This document shows, in pieces, positions 51,746-63,617 of a stretch of DNA of 64,000 nt. The notes below the pieces were generated by a model. The model did not search any database and had not been told where the DNA came from. It was given only the letters and a program-made list of their open reading frames with translations. Position 1 is the first letter of the stretch; each line of letters opens with the position of its first letter. A program made the translations under genes and the position numbers. The stretch covers positions 62,001 through 126,000 of the forward strand of contig JAPYMA010003068.1 in NCBI GenBank assembly GCA_035041965.1, in the 5' to 3' direction. This DNA comes from Anisakis pegreffii (Eukaryota > Nematoda > Chromadorea > Rhabditida > Anisakidae).

Positions 51746-52425
51746 TTTGCATTTGTATTGTAGTTGTGACAGTTTTCATTACATTGAATTGTTTTGATGT
51801 CCAATAAAGATTTAATGCAAAATCATTTGGTTTTTCAACGGGAAATTGCATCATACTGCAAGGAAGAGTAAATGACCTAGCAGGGAGTAATTCGTCACTG
51901 TTAATTTGTAAGATTTCTCAGGTCTGGCATGAGCATAAGCCTAAGCCGTAGTCTATGCGTAAACTCAAGTTACCCAAAGAAACCCCAAAATTAACCCGCA
52001 TATTTGCGTGTCGTACGGGTTTTGCAAGCCAGATATCGACATTTAAAGTAAGAGACCACTAGTGGTTGAAGGGTCTAAAGCAGTCACTCAACTTTATTAA
52101 TGAATTCTATAAATTTTCGAGTGATTCGTGAGTAAACAATCATAGAAAACAAGGTCACGCATTAAGTAATCGATCAGGGTTGTTCATATACGGGAAAATA
52201 CTTCTAATCATGAGTTGGATATATTGATTGATCATTCTCAAAATTCAGTGGAAGGCACAGCTACGAATGCCTCAAGGGAATGATGAGGGTCGGGAACAAG
52301 CCTTATGGGAAATGAGGTCGCTAGTCGAATAAAATTATCAAAACAAATAACTGACAACCAGAAATACACCACTAATAACTAGGCAGCAACTCAGTGCTGT
52401 TTGAGTTCATGTAATGAAAATATTG
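51746..52425. other. Gene-free stretch
   Basis: Short frames only; nothing recognised. Confidence 0.4.
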
Positions 52426-52429
52426 AATT

Positions 52430-54110
52430 CACCTGAGGTGAAGCTTATAATCACTGAAATTGCAGACTTATAATCACTGAAATGAAATCATCAGTATTGA
52501 CATGGACAGTACTGACCTACTGTACACAAGTCAAATGCATACTAGCTGAAATGAATCCCAAATCCTCAGTCTTCACTTGGATTAGTAAAACCAAATGGAA
52601 TTAATCCATACTGCAGACCCTTCATCTGGAGTGCACTATAGGTCAGACGCATTCTAATATGAACTGCAATGAAACCATACTGGATACTATTGACCTATTG
52701 CATAGAGATAGGCCAAAAAATTCAGATAACCGAAAGAGAACAACACTGCATGTGATAGCCAAGAACCTACAGTGAACAATGTCATTGGATCGGAATTAAG
52801 GAACGACAGTAATAAGTACATGAAATTTACAGAAACAACAGCAAGAATAATGACGATGACAATAGTAATAACCGCCAATTCTCCCTCAAAATTCCATCAA
52901 AACAAACGAAAACAAAACTTCGCACTCCGATGGTCGCATATAATAATTCAAAACTCAACTCCAATGTATTGTAAGATGAACAAAATGACCAGTGTGTAGA
53001 TTTATAAGAAATAAGCTCACAGGGAAAGGTCACAATCTCCTGCCCGCCTTTTGGGATGAGATATATGTTATCTTATAGAGCTCGCGTATTATATATACAT
53101 TTGTGTATATGGACAGAATTGGAAAAGGTCTGCACAACATAGAATAACATGGAAATCGGTTGACCTGCGCCCACATAGAGAGCGAAGACAGGTCACAAGG
53201 AAATACATATATATCATCAGAGCTTCACGTGATAACCCACCTAACCTTGTCATCAAATGCGGGCATTCTCACCATCGGAATACCCGCTAGGCAAAACCGC
53301 CGCTGCCTGATTGAAATTCCAAACGTTACTTTAATGCTCTGAAAACCTGTTTTCCCGCTATATCTGCCGTCGGCTCTGTATTCCGCAAAAATATTTTGTA
53401 TATCCATGATCAGCTATAAGAGCTCTACACGATGATATATATGTTACCTCGAAAGGCGGCCGTAATTTTGAGACCTCTTCTCGTCTGCTTAAACAAATTT
53501 GTAAATGTGCCCGTAAATCTTTTCCGATAGTGTTTCCAATCCTGGATGCTATACGATAGTCACTCTCTCCGGTTTATTGATCTATTTGTATCAATGCTAA
53601 CCTAACATCATCCATTCTTGATTCTCAGCTCATAACGGCATTGCCATCTTCAACAATAGGTGAATGCTGTGCAGTATGGATTCATCTCGGTCAATACTGT
53701 CCAGTATGCTGTCATTAATAGGCATTTGAGCTATACTGCAATTCAAGTGAATGCTGTCCAGTACGGATTCATTTCTGTTGGTATCAGAATGCATTTGAAC
53801 TATAGTGTAATTTAGGTGAACGCTGATCAAAATGGATTCAGTTCAGTTGATATTAGAACACATCTCACCTATACTGCATTCAGGTGAAAGGTCTGCAGTA
53901 TGGATTGATTCCTACTGATTTTAAAATTGTATTTGACTATACTATAATCCAGCTTAACACTGTGGAGTATGCATTCATACCGGCTAGTATTAGTGTGCAT
54001 TTGACTAGTGTACAGGAAGTCAATACTGTCCACTATGGTTTCATTTCAGTGACTATAAGTTTGCGATTGTTCTATGCTTTACCTCAGGTGAATTCAATAC
54101 ATTCGTTATA
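52430..54110. repeat. Foldback made of ~70-bp repeat arrays around a GC-richer centre
   Basis: 53650-54110 is a degenerate tandem array (~68-70 bp) with the unit 'gtgaatgctgtccagtaygg attcatt ... catttgaactatactg'. 52430-52710 carries the same unit on the other strand ('tccatactg...', 'catactagctgaaatgaatcc'). Inner arms 53030-53090 and 53405-53465 are also inverted copies ('cgcctttt..gatatatgttatc', 'ttatagagctc'). The whole is centred near 53240. Confidence 0.65.
53225..53407 (-). CDS. Possible 60-aa frame in the centre of the foldback
   Basis: From an ATG at 53407 the frame reads MDIQNIFAEYRADGRYSGK and FGISIRQRRFCLAGIP to a stop at 53225. The segment is visibly richer in G+C than its surroundings. 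It could be a captured coding fragment or foreign sequence. No family was recognised and it may be non-functional. Confidence 0.25.
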   Translation of the reverse strand: MDIQNIFAEYRADGRYSGKTGFQSIKVTFGISIRQRRFCLAGIPMVRMPAFDDKVRWVIT

Positions 54111-54600
54111 TGAACTATACTCAGTTGCTACTTCGTGTTTATCATTGGTTTGTTTCTGGATGCGTGGATCATAATTAGCTGCGAGCATGGTTATTAATAC
54201 AAATTGAACTGGTTTCAGCTGAAGAGACATCAGTTGTGGATACGTACAAAGAGTTGCGGCACGGTGTCTTCATGCATGCATGCGATGGCTGATGCATGTT
54301 ATGTGTGTGTTAGGCCACTCCCCTGTCATCGTTGATCTAAATTGCAAAATTATGGGATGTAAAAAGTAAAGGTAAGTGGACGGAGACTCACTATCAGTAC
54401 AGGAAGTTAGCGCAAACTTGTAGCTTTTTTGTAAAATTTCGTTTGATTGTCGTTCTAGGTTTGTCCGTGCAATCACTTTCATTCACCGGTTTTACAACAG
54501 TAATCTTTTGGTTACTCTTTTGTAAGTAAAATATGTGTGATAGAAGGTTGAGGGCCAGTCAACAACCGTTTCTAATGCTGATCTAGTTAAGCAGTTAAGA

Positions 54601-54611
54601 TTTCTTTTCAG
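54601..54611 (+). promoter_or_regulatory. Candidate trans-splice (or 5' UTR intron) acceptor
   Basis: TTTCTTTTCAG ends directly against the start codon at 54612. In nematodes such a site commonly receives a spliced leader, but an upstream non-coding exon is equally possible. Confidence 0.45.
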
Positions 54612-55795
54612 ATGGTATTCACATCAATAACAGCCAAAGTGTTCACGCACGAAGAATGTGGATGGAGTTGTATAACGATTGATGATATGAGTCGTTGTAT
54701 GAAGTGCAATCAATTAGCGCATGATGAGACTAATCCTGATGCATACCAACAATTCACTTACGTTCATCTACCTAATCCTTTCACAACGAATACTGCACGA
54801 TGCATTCTACTGAAACCTTCGAAAGGGACTTTCTATGAGTGTGTGCTTGATTCATTTCAATCTTCAATGCATCAGTGCAGTTTTTGATCGAGCACATTAC
54901 AAAAGTTCGGTTGCTATTCGATTTGTGAACCGAGAGGAAGGAAATAGATTCAGGTATAATGTGGGCGATGATCTGCATATAGGTATATCGGACTCAGAAT
55001 CGATGGTACATTCATATTGGTTTCAAGGCATTATCATTGAGTCGTCGTCATGGCAAGATGCGATCTGCATCTATAAATTCCAAGAAATCGATGAAAGTCT
55101 GTCTGAATTCGTTTCTAACTACTCTCATCATTTCACAGCTGAGGTTTGTTAATTGTTGCCACTTATTCCTGTGAACACAATCAGTCCAATAAATGTTCAT
55201 TGCAACTGTGTATTATCAAGCATTGTTATTAGTTATTAAAATAGGTTTCTTATTATTTCATGTATTTTCGGCCTCCTTCTGAGTCCCTCTCCCTAGAAAT
55301 AAATGGGCATATGGGAGAGTAGCCCAAAACCTCTGCACTTGCCAAATCAATGATTCAAGTTCGGATTTCATAAAGACAGATGATTCCCAACGCTATTATC
55401 GTTAGCTGCGCGGAAAGAAGAATGCCAAGGAAGGAAGAATGTGATATTAGTGATATTGGTAATAACAGAGAGGCATAAACTCGTAATGAGTTTGATTTGC
55501 TGATTAAATAAAATTATTTCATGTTGTATTCAGTCTCAATGACCAATAGCTAATCAAATTTCAGAGATATGATACGGATACATGGAACTGTTTCAACTTT
55601 GTCATAATGTTCATGAGGTACCTTGCAAGTCGTCATTCAGCTGACCAACCGATACCCCGCTCAATCACCACAAAGGATGAGTTCGTATCGAGTTTCATCG
55701 AACTGCCTCTGCAACGAACCATGCGTTACTGCCGTTTAATCGAACGTCTACAACAGACTCGTTATGAGCCGTTATCTTCACTTAATTTATCATAA
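54612..55795 (+). CDS. MKRN2 opposite-strand (MKRN2OS)-like protein, three exons
   Basis: Exons 54612-54840, 54881-55143 and 55565-55795 join in phase (1, 0) to 240 codons; the first intron is 40 nt with donor GTGTGC. The product resembles the uncharacterised animal MKRN2OS family (about 220 aa). Shared features from memory: a hydrophilic centre with a D-[DL]-HIGI-[ST]-like strand (NVGDDLHIGISDSESMVHSY), a W-x-D-[AS]-I-x-I segment, and a C-terminal YDTDTWNCFNFVIMFMRYL block matching the family's RYE-x-NCY-x-YALTF. Its function is unknown. No signal peptide. Two CxxC-like cysteines (RCMKC) lie in the N-terminal part. Alternative donors two bases away would break the frame. Confidence 0.7.
55264..55515 (+). 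repeat. Dispersed repeat family M, copy 2
   Basis: Starts 'gtattttcggcctccttctg', ends 'tttgctgattaaataaa'. Lies in the second intron of the MKRN2OS-like gene. Nearly identical to 61443-61697. Confidence 0.75.
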
Positions 55796-56103
55796 TTCAC
55801 TGCTCATCAGCTTACCTCATCAACTCACTTCTTCTTTTCACTTGCCATCCATTCGTTCCAGCAACTCATGCGTTCATTTCCTCAAGTTGCCAGCTGATTC
55901 CAGCAACTTTAGAATACTTCATTATTTCGTTTATTGCATTTTGTTGTTAATATTTCTTCGAGAGTCTATGCATACAGTGTCAAATAACTGATTGGGTTCG
56001 GTGAAGGCGCATAAATAGATATGTGCGGTGCTAAAATTTGATTTATTAATGAACGAATTTTACTTTATTGTGTCGGTTAATATTGTTGGTTATGTTGTTT
56101 GTA

Positions 56104-56109
56104 AATAAA
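56104..56109 (+). terminator. Possible polyadenylation signal AATAAA
   Basis: AATAAA about 310 bp after the MKRN2OS-like stop and about 190 bp before the next gene's first ATG, on the same strand. Spacing fits a 3' end followed by a downstream gene. Confidence 0.35.
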
Positions 56110-56334
56110 AGTTTGTTTCTGATCAAATTGGATACGGTTTGACTCAGTGGGTTGATCGCAGTGCTTATTCTGTTTGCTTTTCGACTGATATCACTGGTTG
56201 TGATCAGTTATAATTATCGGCTGTTTCGTGCATTCGTACTTCATACTTCAGTTTAATTTGATAGCATTTTGCAAATCTGAGCGTTTGATTGTGAAATGTT
56301 TTTAATGGTACTAATGATAGTAATATTGAAGTAT

Positions 56335-57242
56335 ATGGCGGATATATTAGAAGATGATGATGCACAGTGTTGTGAAGATAGCGATCGTAAAAACGACCGA
56401 AGAAGTTTCTTGAAAGAACAAGTTAGTTGGATAAGTTATGTGTTTGTTAACGCTTAACGGTATGCAGTGTGATAAAGTGATTCCTAACAAGAAGAGAACG
56501 GTTACAATGAATGTGCTCAACTTCAGTTGGATATATTCGTTGAAGAGTATCGAGAAAACGCTCAACCGAGCGCAGTTTCGGTGTTCGCCTCAACACTTCC
56601 ATCCGATCTACGACTCAAGAAGGATGTCATCAACATGAAACGTAAACTGAATCGTCTCAAATTCAAAATACAATCGTTCGTGTTTCTTGTTCTCATCACT
56701 TTTCAGAAGCAAATTGCACTATTCGTTATAATCATTCGTCGTTTAGATTACCCGATAAAGAAGAACAATTGTCAGGATACATACCAACAATCAATTCCAT
56801 AATTGATCAATTTGATGAGGTTCAATCGTTGTTATTAGACTGTTCATTGTTCTGTTGTTTCATTCGTCCATTTGAGAAGATGAAAGTATTCATGCCCAAC
56901 TATCAATTAGAATATCCAAATCAAAAGAACAGACTTGTAGGGCAATATGATCTCATGAAGTAGTTTGCATTATGCAACTGTTTGCAGATAATACAGTCAA
57001 AGAAAGATCCGGATGAGTTCAATATGGACAATGTACCGTTACCAGAATACAATCCCGTTGATATGCAATTGCTGTTCGATGACGAGTTGTTATCTGATGC
57101 TAATGATAGCAGCAAGGAGCTAGATAATGCTGAGTTGAGTGTGTATGACAAGGATGTGCATGCTCGTGTCACGCAACTGATCACCTCTTGTGAGGTGTTG
57201 TTTCGCGAATTCGACCACTTTTGCAAATCACTTTACACGTGA
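56335..57242 (+). CDS. Unrecognised acidic, helical protein, four exons
   Basis: Exons 56335-56421, 56527-56641, 56707-56936 and 56988-57242 join in phase (0, 1, 0) to 228 codons. N-terminus MADILEDDDAQCCEDS; then LDIFVEEYRENAQ, a predicted helical region; SGYIPTINSIIDQFDEVQSL; and an acidic C-terminal part (EFNMDNVPLPEYNPVDMQLL, then VHARVTQLITSCEVLFREF). An upstream in-frame ATG at 56296 would add 13 hydrophobic residues. The end of exon 2 could lie further 3', but only the GTAAAC donor at 56642 gives a frame continuing into exon 3. No known domain was recognised. It lies on the same strand just after the MKRN2OS-like gene. Confidence 0.6.
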
Positions 57243-57474
57243 TCGATCGCACATCGATTCATTAATCCACTCTATGTTTGTGAAGATGCAGAAAGTAACG
57301 AAAGAAAAATCATAAATGAACATTTATTCATAATCAGTTAAAACACTAGTATAACAACGTTATCATATCCTATCACAAAATACGACTGTTATATCATAAC
57401 GCTCACAACCAATTGATCATCCACTCCAACCGATTCTATGTTCACTTCAGTGCCTGAAAATGGAATTAAGTTCA

Positions 57475-59972
57475 TTACGAACCACCAAAACAACTCTCAA
57501 TCCAAAAGCTATCAGTCGTACAGCTGCAGTCTGTAAAGCAACTAACATTCTTCACAAATTCAGGTAACACGAATGCGGCTCGATGTATTTGCGAATTATA
57601 ATATTTAAGATTCATTTTCTTCACTTCCTCATCGCTGAGTTCTCTTGCCGGGATTGATAGATCTCGTTTCTGGAAACATTGATTAGTAAAACGATGCGTT
57701 TGAGTGATTGATGAAAATAGATTCCAATCGATCAATAATATGCAATATAACTGAAGTGAATGCAAGTGAATATTGACGTGAATAATGGATTAAAGCAGTC
57801 GAGTGAAGTGAAGTGCTTGTTAGAATGAAGTGTTATAAAAAGAAACATGCACGATTAGAAGACAACCTCATTAGAAGCTAACAGGTATCCCATAGCTCCA
57901 GATGGATAAGATGGCATAAATGAATTCGCGTAAGAAACTGTTTCAAATTCATTTCTCATAAATTCATGCATATGTTTGATCAGTTTTAAGTGAAGCCACA
58001 TACTTTCACCTGCAATTATTTTCACATACCATTTTCAAGCTACACCACTAACTACCTGCTATATTCCCGTCAATTCATAGCTGTATCCAAACGCAGCCTG
58101 GTTTATGGTTTATTATGTATGTGACAATGATGAGTTCCTTCATTTACATTTGTGAACGACCACGATAGATAAGACTAGATATTATTAATATCTCTCTTGT
58201 TCTAGATACATTTCCACTTACATTCATTATTACAAAGACAACATTTTCATTCCATCTGGATTTGAGAAAACATGAGGTAATGATAAATGGAGAGCAATCC
58301 GGTGAGATATGATCGGAATAGGCAATGGTACAGCTTAAGATGACGAAAGTTCATGAATCAATGAGACAGTAACATGCATCAGCGAGACAATAACAACACC
58401 AATAAAAGCAACAACTGACTTCGCTAACAATGAGCATTCTCTCGTTCACACATCAGCATTTGATATATACTACTTTGATTTATATCTGACACAACAATAA
58501 CAGATCAATTATGAAACGAACCTTGAGTTCATCATCATTGACACATAAAAAATATCCCATTAAACCGGTTGTGTAAGATGGTACTGAACCAATACCATAA
58601 TTACAGTTTAGAAATATCTCATTCATTATCGATGATAACCTCCGAATTATCAATGTATCGATCCATGGACATTCTCCTATATCTCACCTTTTTAGATCTG
58701 ATTCTCTATTGTTCTTATAGTTTTTTCGTTGCACATCATAACCATTCAAATGATAGCTGCTGTTTTGCTTCATTGATAGATGAACAGCTTTAAAGTGCTG
58801 CTCAAATATGTTCGTGTATAAAGTTTGATAATGAAACAACAATGAAACAGTAAAAGTAACGAAGATACCTACCTTGTGAGGCGAGAATACCTCCACTTGT
58901 TAACGATTCTTTTATCAGCTGATAATAAGTTTTGCCGAAAAGGCTCTCTGCTGGTCCGATCGGATCTGATGAGTCGGTTATTATCACGTCGAATTCGTTC
59001 TTATGATTCTTAAATTCAATGTATATGTACAAGAATGATAATGTTGAAGGGTGAAGTGTTACCTTTAGAAACTCGAATCCGTCACCAATGAACAGATTGA
59101 ATTTGGGGTGGTCAAAAGCAGAAGACATTTGCGGCAGATATTTCTTCGAAGCATTTATAACCATTTCATCGATTTCGCACATGGTCACTGATTGAACGCA
59201 ATCGTGCTTGACCACTTCACGCAATATTCCTCCGTCTCCACCTCCGATTATAAGAACCTAAAATTATTGATAACATTCATTCTTGGTTCAGTTACTAATC
59301 TTACGATTAATATCAATAACGATATCCGATGCAAATACCTTTCTTGGGCACGGGTGGGCAAACATCGGTAGGTGTGCAAGCATTTCTTGATATGCAAATT
59401 CATCTCTTTCAGTGCATTGAATAATACCGTCTAGTACGAGTACGTTGCCATACGATCGACTTAACCATGCCACAATTACCCATATACAAATAAGATGCGA
59501 AAAGTGATTTGAATGCAAACAAATACCTTTCAAAAACCAATATATCTTGATATTTACTCTTTTCATGGAATAATACTTTATTTACTTGCAACGAAAATGC
59601 CTGGCCTGGCCATGCATCACCCATTGAAGCGCCATCAGATTTCAGTTCTTTATCACGTTCATCACCTTGTAATCATTTGCTAGTATTATTATCATTTTCA
59701 TCAAACGCTCTGAACGTATAATCGAACATCGCAAATAAGTAAACCTTTTAATCAGTGGCGTGGCCATGAATAAACGCATAAAAATCTACCCTAAGATTCG
59801 GCTGTTTTTGGACCAAAACATTTTGCACGCCCCCTCCCCTCACCCCTCACCCCGCTGAAAAAATTCTGCCTACACAATGAGGAAGGTCTTGACATTTACC
59901 TGCTTCTTGATTTAATTGTTGCGCATCATCCGGTGATAATTCACTGAACCATCCTTTATGAAGAGCGTCCAT
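57475..59972 (-). CDS. Spermidine synthase (EC 2.5.1.16), seven coding exons plus an alternative exon
   Basis: Transfers an aminopropyl group from decarboxylated S-adenosylmethionine to putrescine in the cytosol. Exons: 59972-59900, 59665-59527, 59459-59339, 59257-59063, 59008-58873, then 58009-57867 (canonical) or 58676-58522 (alternative), then 57669-57475. This gives 333 aa (canonical) or 337 aa. The N-terminus reads [13 protein letters not shown]. The cofactor loop is GGGDGG, followed by CEIDE and DGFEFL, and the catalytic-Asp segment is [36 protein letters not shown] is the nematode-type sequence as I remember it. The start codon is preceded directly by AAACAG, so trans-splicing is possible. 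The C-terminal tail after EFVKN is Cys/Ser-rich and longer than usual. Confidence 0.95.
58522..58676 (-). CDS. Alternative (duplicated) spermidine synthase exon
   Basis: Between exon 5 and the canonical sixth exon lies a second open exon with the same start phase (1) and end phase (0), acceptor ATATAG and donor GTTCGT. It encodes [13 protein letters not shown]... and [20 protein letters not shown], aligning with the canonical [13 protein letters not shown]... and [17 protein letters not shown]. Including both exons would shift the frame, so use must be mutually exclusive. It is four codons longer and strongly diverged, yet has no stop. Confidence 0.75.
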
Positions 59973-59999
59973 CTGTTTTGGTTACGATTATTATTCTTT

Positions 60000-60320
60000 T
60001 CACCGATACCCAAATGACCTCTGAATTTTGTGCTAATAAATATTCAAAGCGATAAAGGGGACTGTGTTTGTTTGGACACTGAGCGGTTGGTGTGCTGATC
60101 GCTCGGCAAAATGTTCATCTTTGTTGCGATTGTTTAACGCATTGGTATTCGGCTCTATTTAATTGTGTTAATTATTTAATGACAACGGGCACTGTTTACT
60201 GCTTCCTTGTGGAGTGCTTAATACACCGACTGTTATAAATCTACCCGTTACATTAATCGTTTATTACTGATACCGAAAGACTACCGACTCACTAATGTTG
60301 GACGAATGTTCAATCAGAAT
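60000..60320. other. Upstream flank of spermidine synthase
   Basis: No gene seen; likely contains the promoter. No clear TATA element recognised. Confidence 0.3.
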
Positions 60321-60323
60321 GTA

Positions 60324-60560
60324 TTGTCGTGCTTCTTGTGAGTCCCTCTCCCTAGAAATCATTGGGCAATATGGGAGAGTAGCTCAAAACCTCTATGCTC
60401 GTCAAGTCAATGATCCGAATTAGAATTTCATGAAGAAAGAGGATTCCAAACACTAGTATCGTTAGCTGCGCGGAAAGAAGAATGCCAAGGAAGGAAGAAT
60501 GTAATATTAGTGATATTAGTGATAACAGAGAGGCATAAACTCGTAATGAATTGGATTTGC
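60324..60560 (+). repeat. Dispersed repeat family M, copy 3
   Basis: 'gtgagtccctctccctagaaa' to 'attggatttgctgacaatga'. About 85-90% like copies 2 and 4 by eye. Confidence 0.7.
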
Positions 60561-61440
60561 TGACAATGAATTAAAATTTAAAGACACGTAACAACAAATT
60601 TATTAATTCATATACAAGCGTTACTAAATTCAATAAAAGTATTATAGTGGGTTTCCTTCAAGAGGATGCTTCTAGTGAGTGTACCGTTATCACTGTAATT
60701 ACAAAGAGTTGCAGTTATGTCATTTATTCACCGTTATCAATCGTTATCAATCGACCAGTATCGAAAGATCAGTCACGAATATTTACGACATAGGTTAAAG
60801 AACAGTGTTTAGAAGAGAATAGGAATATTACAAAAGCAACGATGGAACATTTCGTTTTTTTGTGTCACTTCATCTCAGTACGTATCACCAATCGCCACTT
60901 CTGTTTTATGCTGAACACAAATCACATTCGAAGTAAGCATACGAATAGATCTCTTCAAACGAATAGCGAAAACAAGCAAGCAGGTGATTGATAATGCTTT
61001 GTTACGAGTGTTTGCAAAATATCGACAAAACAATTTTCTCTGCACCGATAGAGATCGATATTAATACCGGTATTGTTGTTCAATACCGATACGATACCGC
61101 TACTGAAAAGCAACTTTTAAAATATGGAAATGTGACTTGTTCAACTCATTATTCCTTTTGAGATAAAGTGTTCGTGATTATTTAGCAAACAATTTATTTA
61201 AAAAATCACCCACGAAAGCTCAAGAAATTCAGCAAAACGTACAAAAAAATATCATGAAAATGGTCTCACTACGCTTCCTTTCACTCACAATCAATGCTGC
61301 AGTCGTCATGGATATACTACCAAATTCACTTAAAATGCCTTGTGGTATGAATGCCGGAAATACCGACACCACGAATCTCGCAGTCGGTATCGCTTCTTTA
61401 ATACTGATATCGGTATTACCGATGTTCAATCGATCGATCG
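60561..61440. other. Gene-free stretch
   Basis: Open frames at 61229-61528 on both strands overlap repeat family M and show no coding support. A cluster of 'ccgatac'/'taccggta' motifs occurs near 61050-61110 and 61360-61430. Confidence 0.35.
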
Positions 61441-61442
61441 GA

Positions 61443-61697
61443 ATGTATTTTCGGCCTCCTTCTGAGTCCCTCTCCCTAGAAATAAATGGGCATATGGGAG
61501 AGTAGCCCAAAACCTCTGTGCTTGCCAAATCAATAATTCAAGTTCGGATTTCATGAAGACAGATGATTCCAAACGCTATTATCGTTAGCTGTGCGGAAAG
61601 AAGAATGCCAAGGAAGGAAGAATGTGATATTAGTGATATTGGTAATAACAGAGAGGCATAAACTCGTAATGAGTTTGATTTGCTGATTAAATAAATC
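61443..61697 (+). repeat. Dispersed repeat family M, copy 4
   Basis: Nearly identical to 55264-55515 from 'gtattttcggcctccttctg' through 'gctgattaaataaa'. The right flank begins 'tcggtattaccgag', and 'tcggtattaccgat' also lies on the left flank (about 61409), a possible footprint of its insertion. Confidence 0.75.
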
Positions 61698-62179
61698 GGT
61701 ATTACCGAGATCTCATGCAAACACTAAGCGGAAACAAGCAAGGAGTTGACTGATAATGCATTGTTACTTCCCTTCGGTCAGCAAACATATCTTTGCTCAT
61801 TGTTCACTGAACTTATTCGTTCATTGTAATTCATCCGAAAATACCTAATTCATGAATAAGGTGAAAGCTCCGATTCAGTGATCATTTGCAATCGTTTATC
61901 CAACTGCACAATAGTGAATTATCCAGTGGTGGGCAATATGGCGCTACTTGTATCCAAAGTGAATATTTGTAGCAATAACATCCGTTAAAATAATTTTCAG
62001 CGGCATGAATTAGCGATAACATGCGCTACTTTCTTTGCTTAGTGTTTTAGCGAACCACTTTTCTGAAGGCTTCCGCTAACTGGCTGCTGTTGGCCAGCAA
62101 GGCAAAGATTATTTTTCCAAAAATAAGGCATCAAAAATTTATATTTTCGTTGTAACACTGACCAATACTAAATCCGAAC

Positions 62180-63030
62180 TCTCGTCAGTTTTGCACGAAA
62201 GCATGCCCATTTCTATCCATCGTTGGACTCTCCAGAATCTCGTGTTTTTTTTCTGAAGGAAAGTGTGTATGTTGCGGGACGATTTCGTTTAATCCAAGTA
62301 ATAAAAAAGATTTCCCGAAGCCATCTGACGTAGCTGAGCCGCTCATTCCAACACGTTGTATTTGCATTGATCAATAAATACAAGGAATAGGTAATATGAA
62401 GATCACCATTTTCAAATTAACAGTGATTTCAGGTTTGCAAAGAAGCATGCCTATTTCTCTGCATCATCGGATCCTTCAGATTCTCCAGTTCCAGAGAAGT
62501 ATATTTGTTGTGGGACGATTTTGTTTATAGCACGCAATATTAATGGTTTTCTGAAGCAATCTCACAAAGCCGAGTCATCTCATTTCGATACATTGTACTG
62601 TATGGTCCAATGTATAAAAGGAATTAGCAATATCACGATCACCATTTTTTAAACTAACGGTACTCTCAGGTTTGCACGGAAGCATGCCCATTTCTATGCA
62701 TTTTTGAACTCTCCAGATTTTTCAGTTATACGTTGTCGGGCGATTTCGTTGAATACATGTATTCCAAAAGATTTTCTAAATCCGTCTCATCTACGTGAGG
62801 CGCTCATTTCAATACATTATATCTGCATTGATCACTATATACAAAGAATTAACAATATCAGGATGGCCATTTTCCAACTAACCGTACTCTCAGGTTTGCA
62901 CGGAAGCATGTCTATTTCTCTCAATCTTCGGATTCTCCAAATTCTCTTGTTTCAGAAAACTATTAATGTTATCGGGCGATTTCGTTTAATCCAAATAGTA
63001 CAAAGGAATTTCTGAAGCCATCCCACTTAG
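62180..63030 (+). repeat. Tandem array, about four units of ~220-245 bp
   Basis: 'ggtttgca(c/a)(g/a)(g/a)aagcatgcc/tctatttct' occurs at about 62190, 62433, 62671 and 62893. Each unit also has 'cgggcgatttcgtttaat' and 'tttctgaagccat'. The start of the unit resembles the 'aggtttgcacggaaacatgag' portion of the 404-bp array at 3.7-4.6 kb, so the two arrays are probably related. Confidence 0.7.
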
Positions 63031-63159
63031 GCACTAATGCAAATATTGTTTCTCGTAGAATTCAGCAATTCCCTTCATGATGATTGGAAACGTTACGATC
63101 GTATTGATTTTTGAGGGAACATTAATAAAGATTTTCGCACTAAGAACCTGTTCGGTTAT

Positions 63160-63260
63160 TTATATATTTATTTAGTTGTATATATATACAAATATGCGTT
63201 CATTTCATTTATTCGATATATCTTTATATTATATGTACATGTACGTATGAAGATAATAAA
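63160..63260. repeat. AT-rich low-complexity stretch
   Basis: Runs of 'tatatatatac', 'tatttatttag' and 'tatatgtacatgtacgtatg'. No gene. Confidence 0.5.
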
Positions 63261-63471
63261 CTGGTTTTATGCATTGTTTGATGAGATATTGTATATCGAT
63301 CATTATAGGACGACAGCAACGGATAGAATGGTTGTGTATTTGTTAATATGAGTGATTGATGGATAGAAATATGGTGAAGAGGGAAATGGGGAAGTGGATT
63401 TTATGAATGTGATAATGCGAATTTGCATCTGTGTTTAAATCGTTTCGATTTTATTATAATATCACAGCTCA

Positions 63472-63617
63472 TTGCTGATTCATACTATACCGAATGCACT
63501 TTATTGACGCAGATCACATTCCATGAAAATGGTTATCGAATCGGCGATTTGAATAATAACGAGTATTTTGCAAATCAATTGATAAAGTCGATTATGATCA
63601 CCGAGAGCAGCATTTGA
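63472..63617 (+). CDS. Possible coding exon, unrecognised
   Basis: After an ATCACAG acceptor the frame reads LIADSYYTECTLLTQITFHE, then NGYRIGDLNNNEYF and IKSIMITESSI to a TGA. Composition is protein-like and a 3' terminal exon is plausible. No upstream exon or family was identified; the gene could begin in the preceding repeat-rich region. Confidence 0.25.

Noticed and set aside
52430..54110. CRISPR-like array
   Set aside because: The ~70-bp units are contiguous and degenerate with no unique spacers, and the sequence is eukaryotic.
61229..61528. 99-codon - strand frame and 83-codon + strand frame
   Set aside because: They overlap each other and run into dispersed repeat family M; no coding support.
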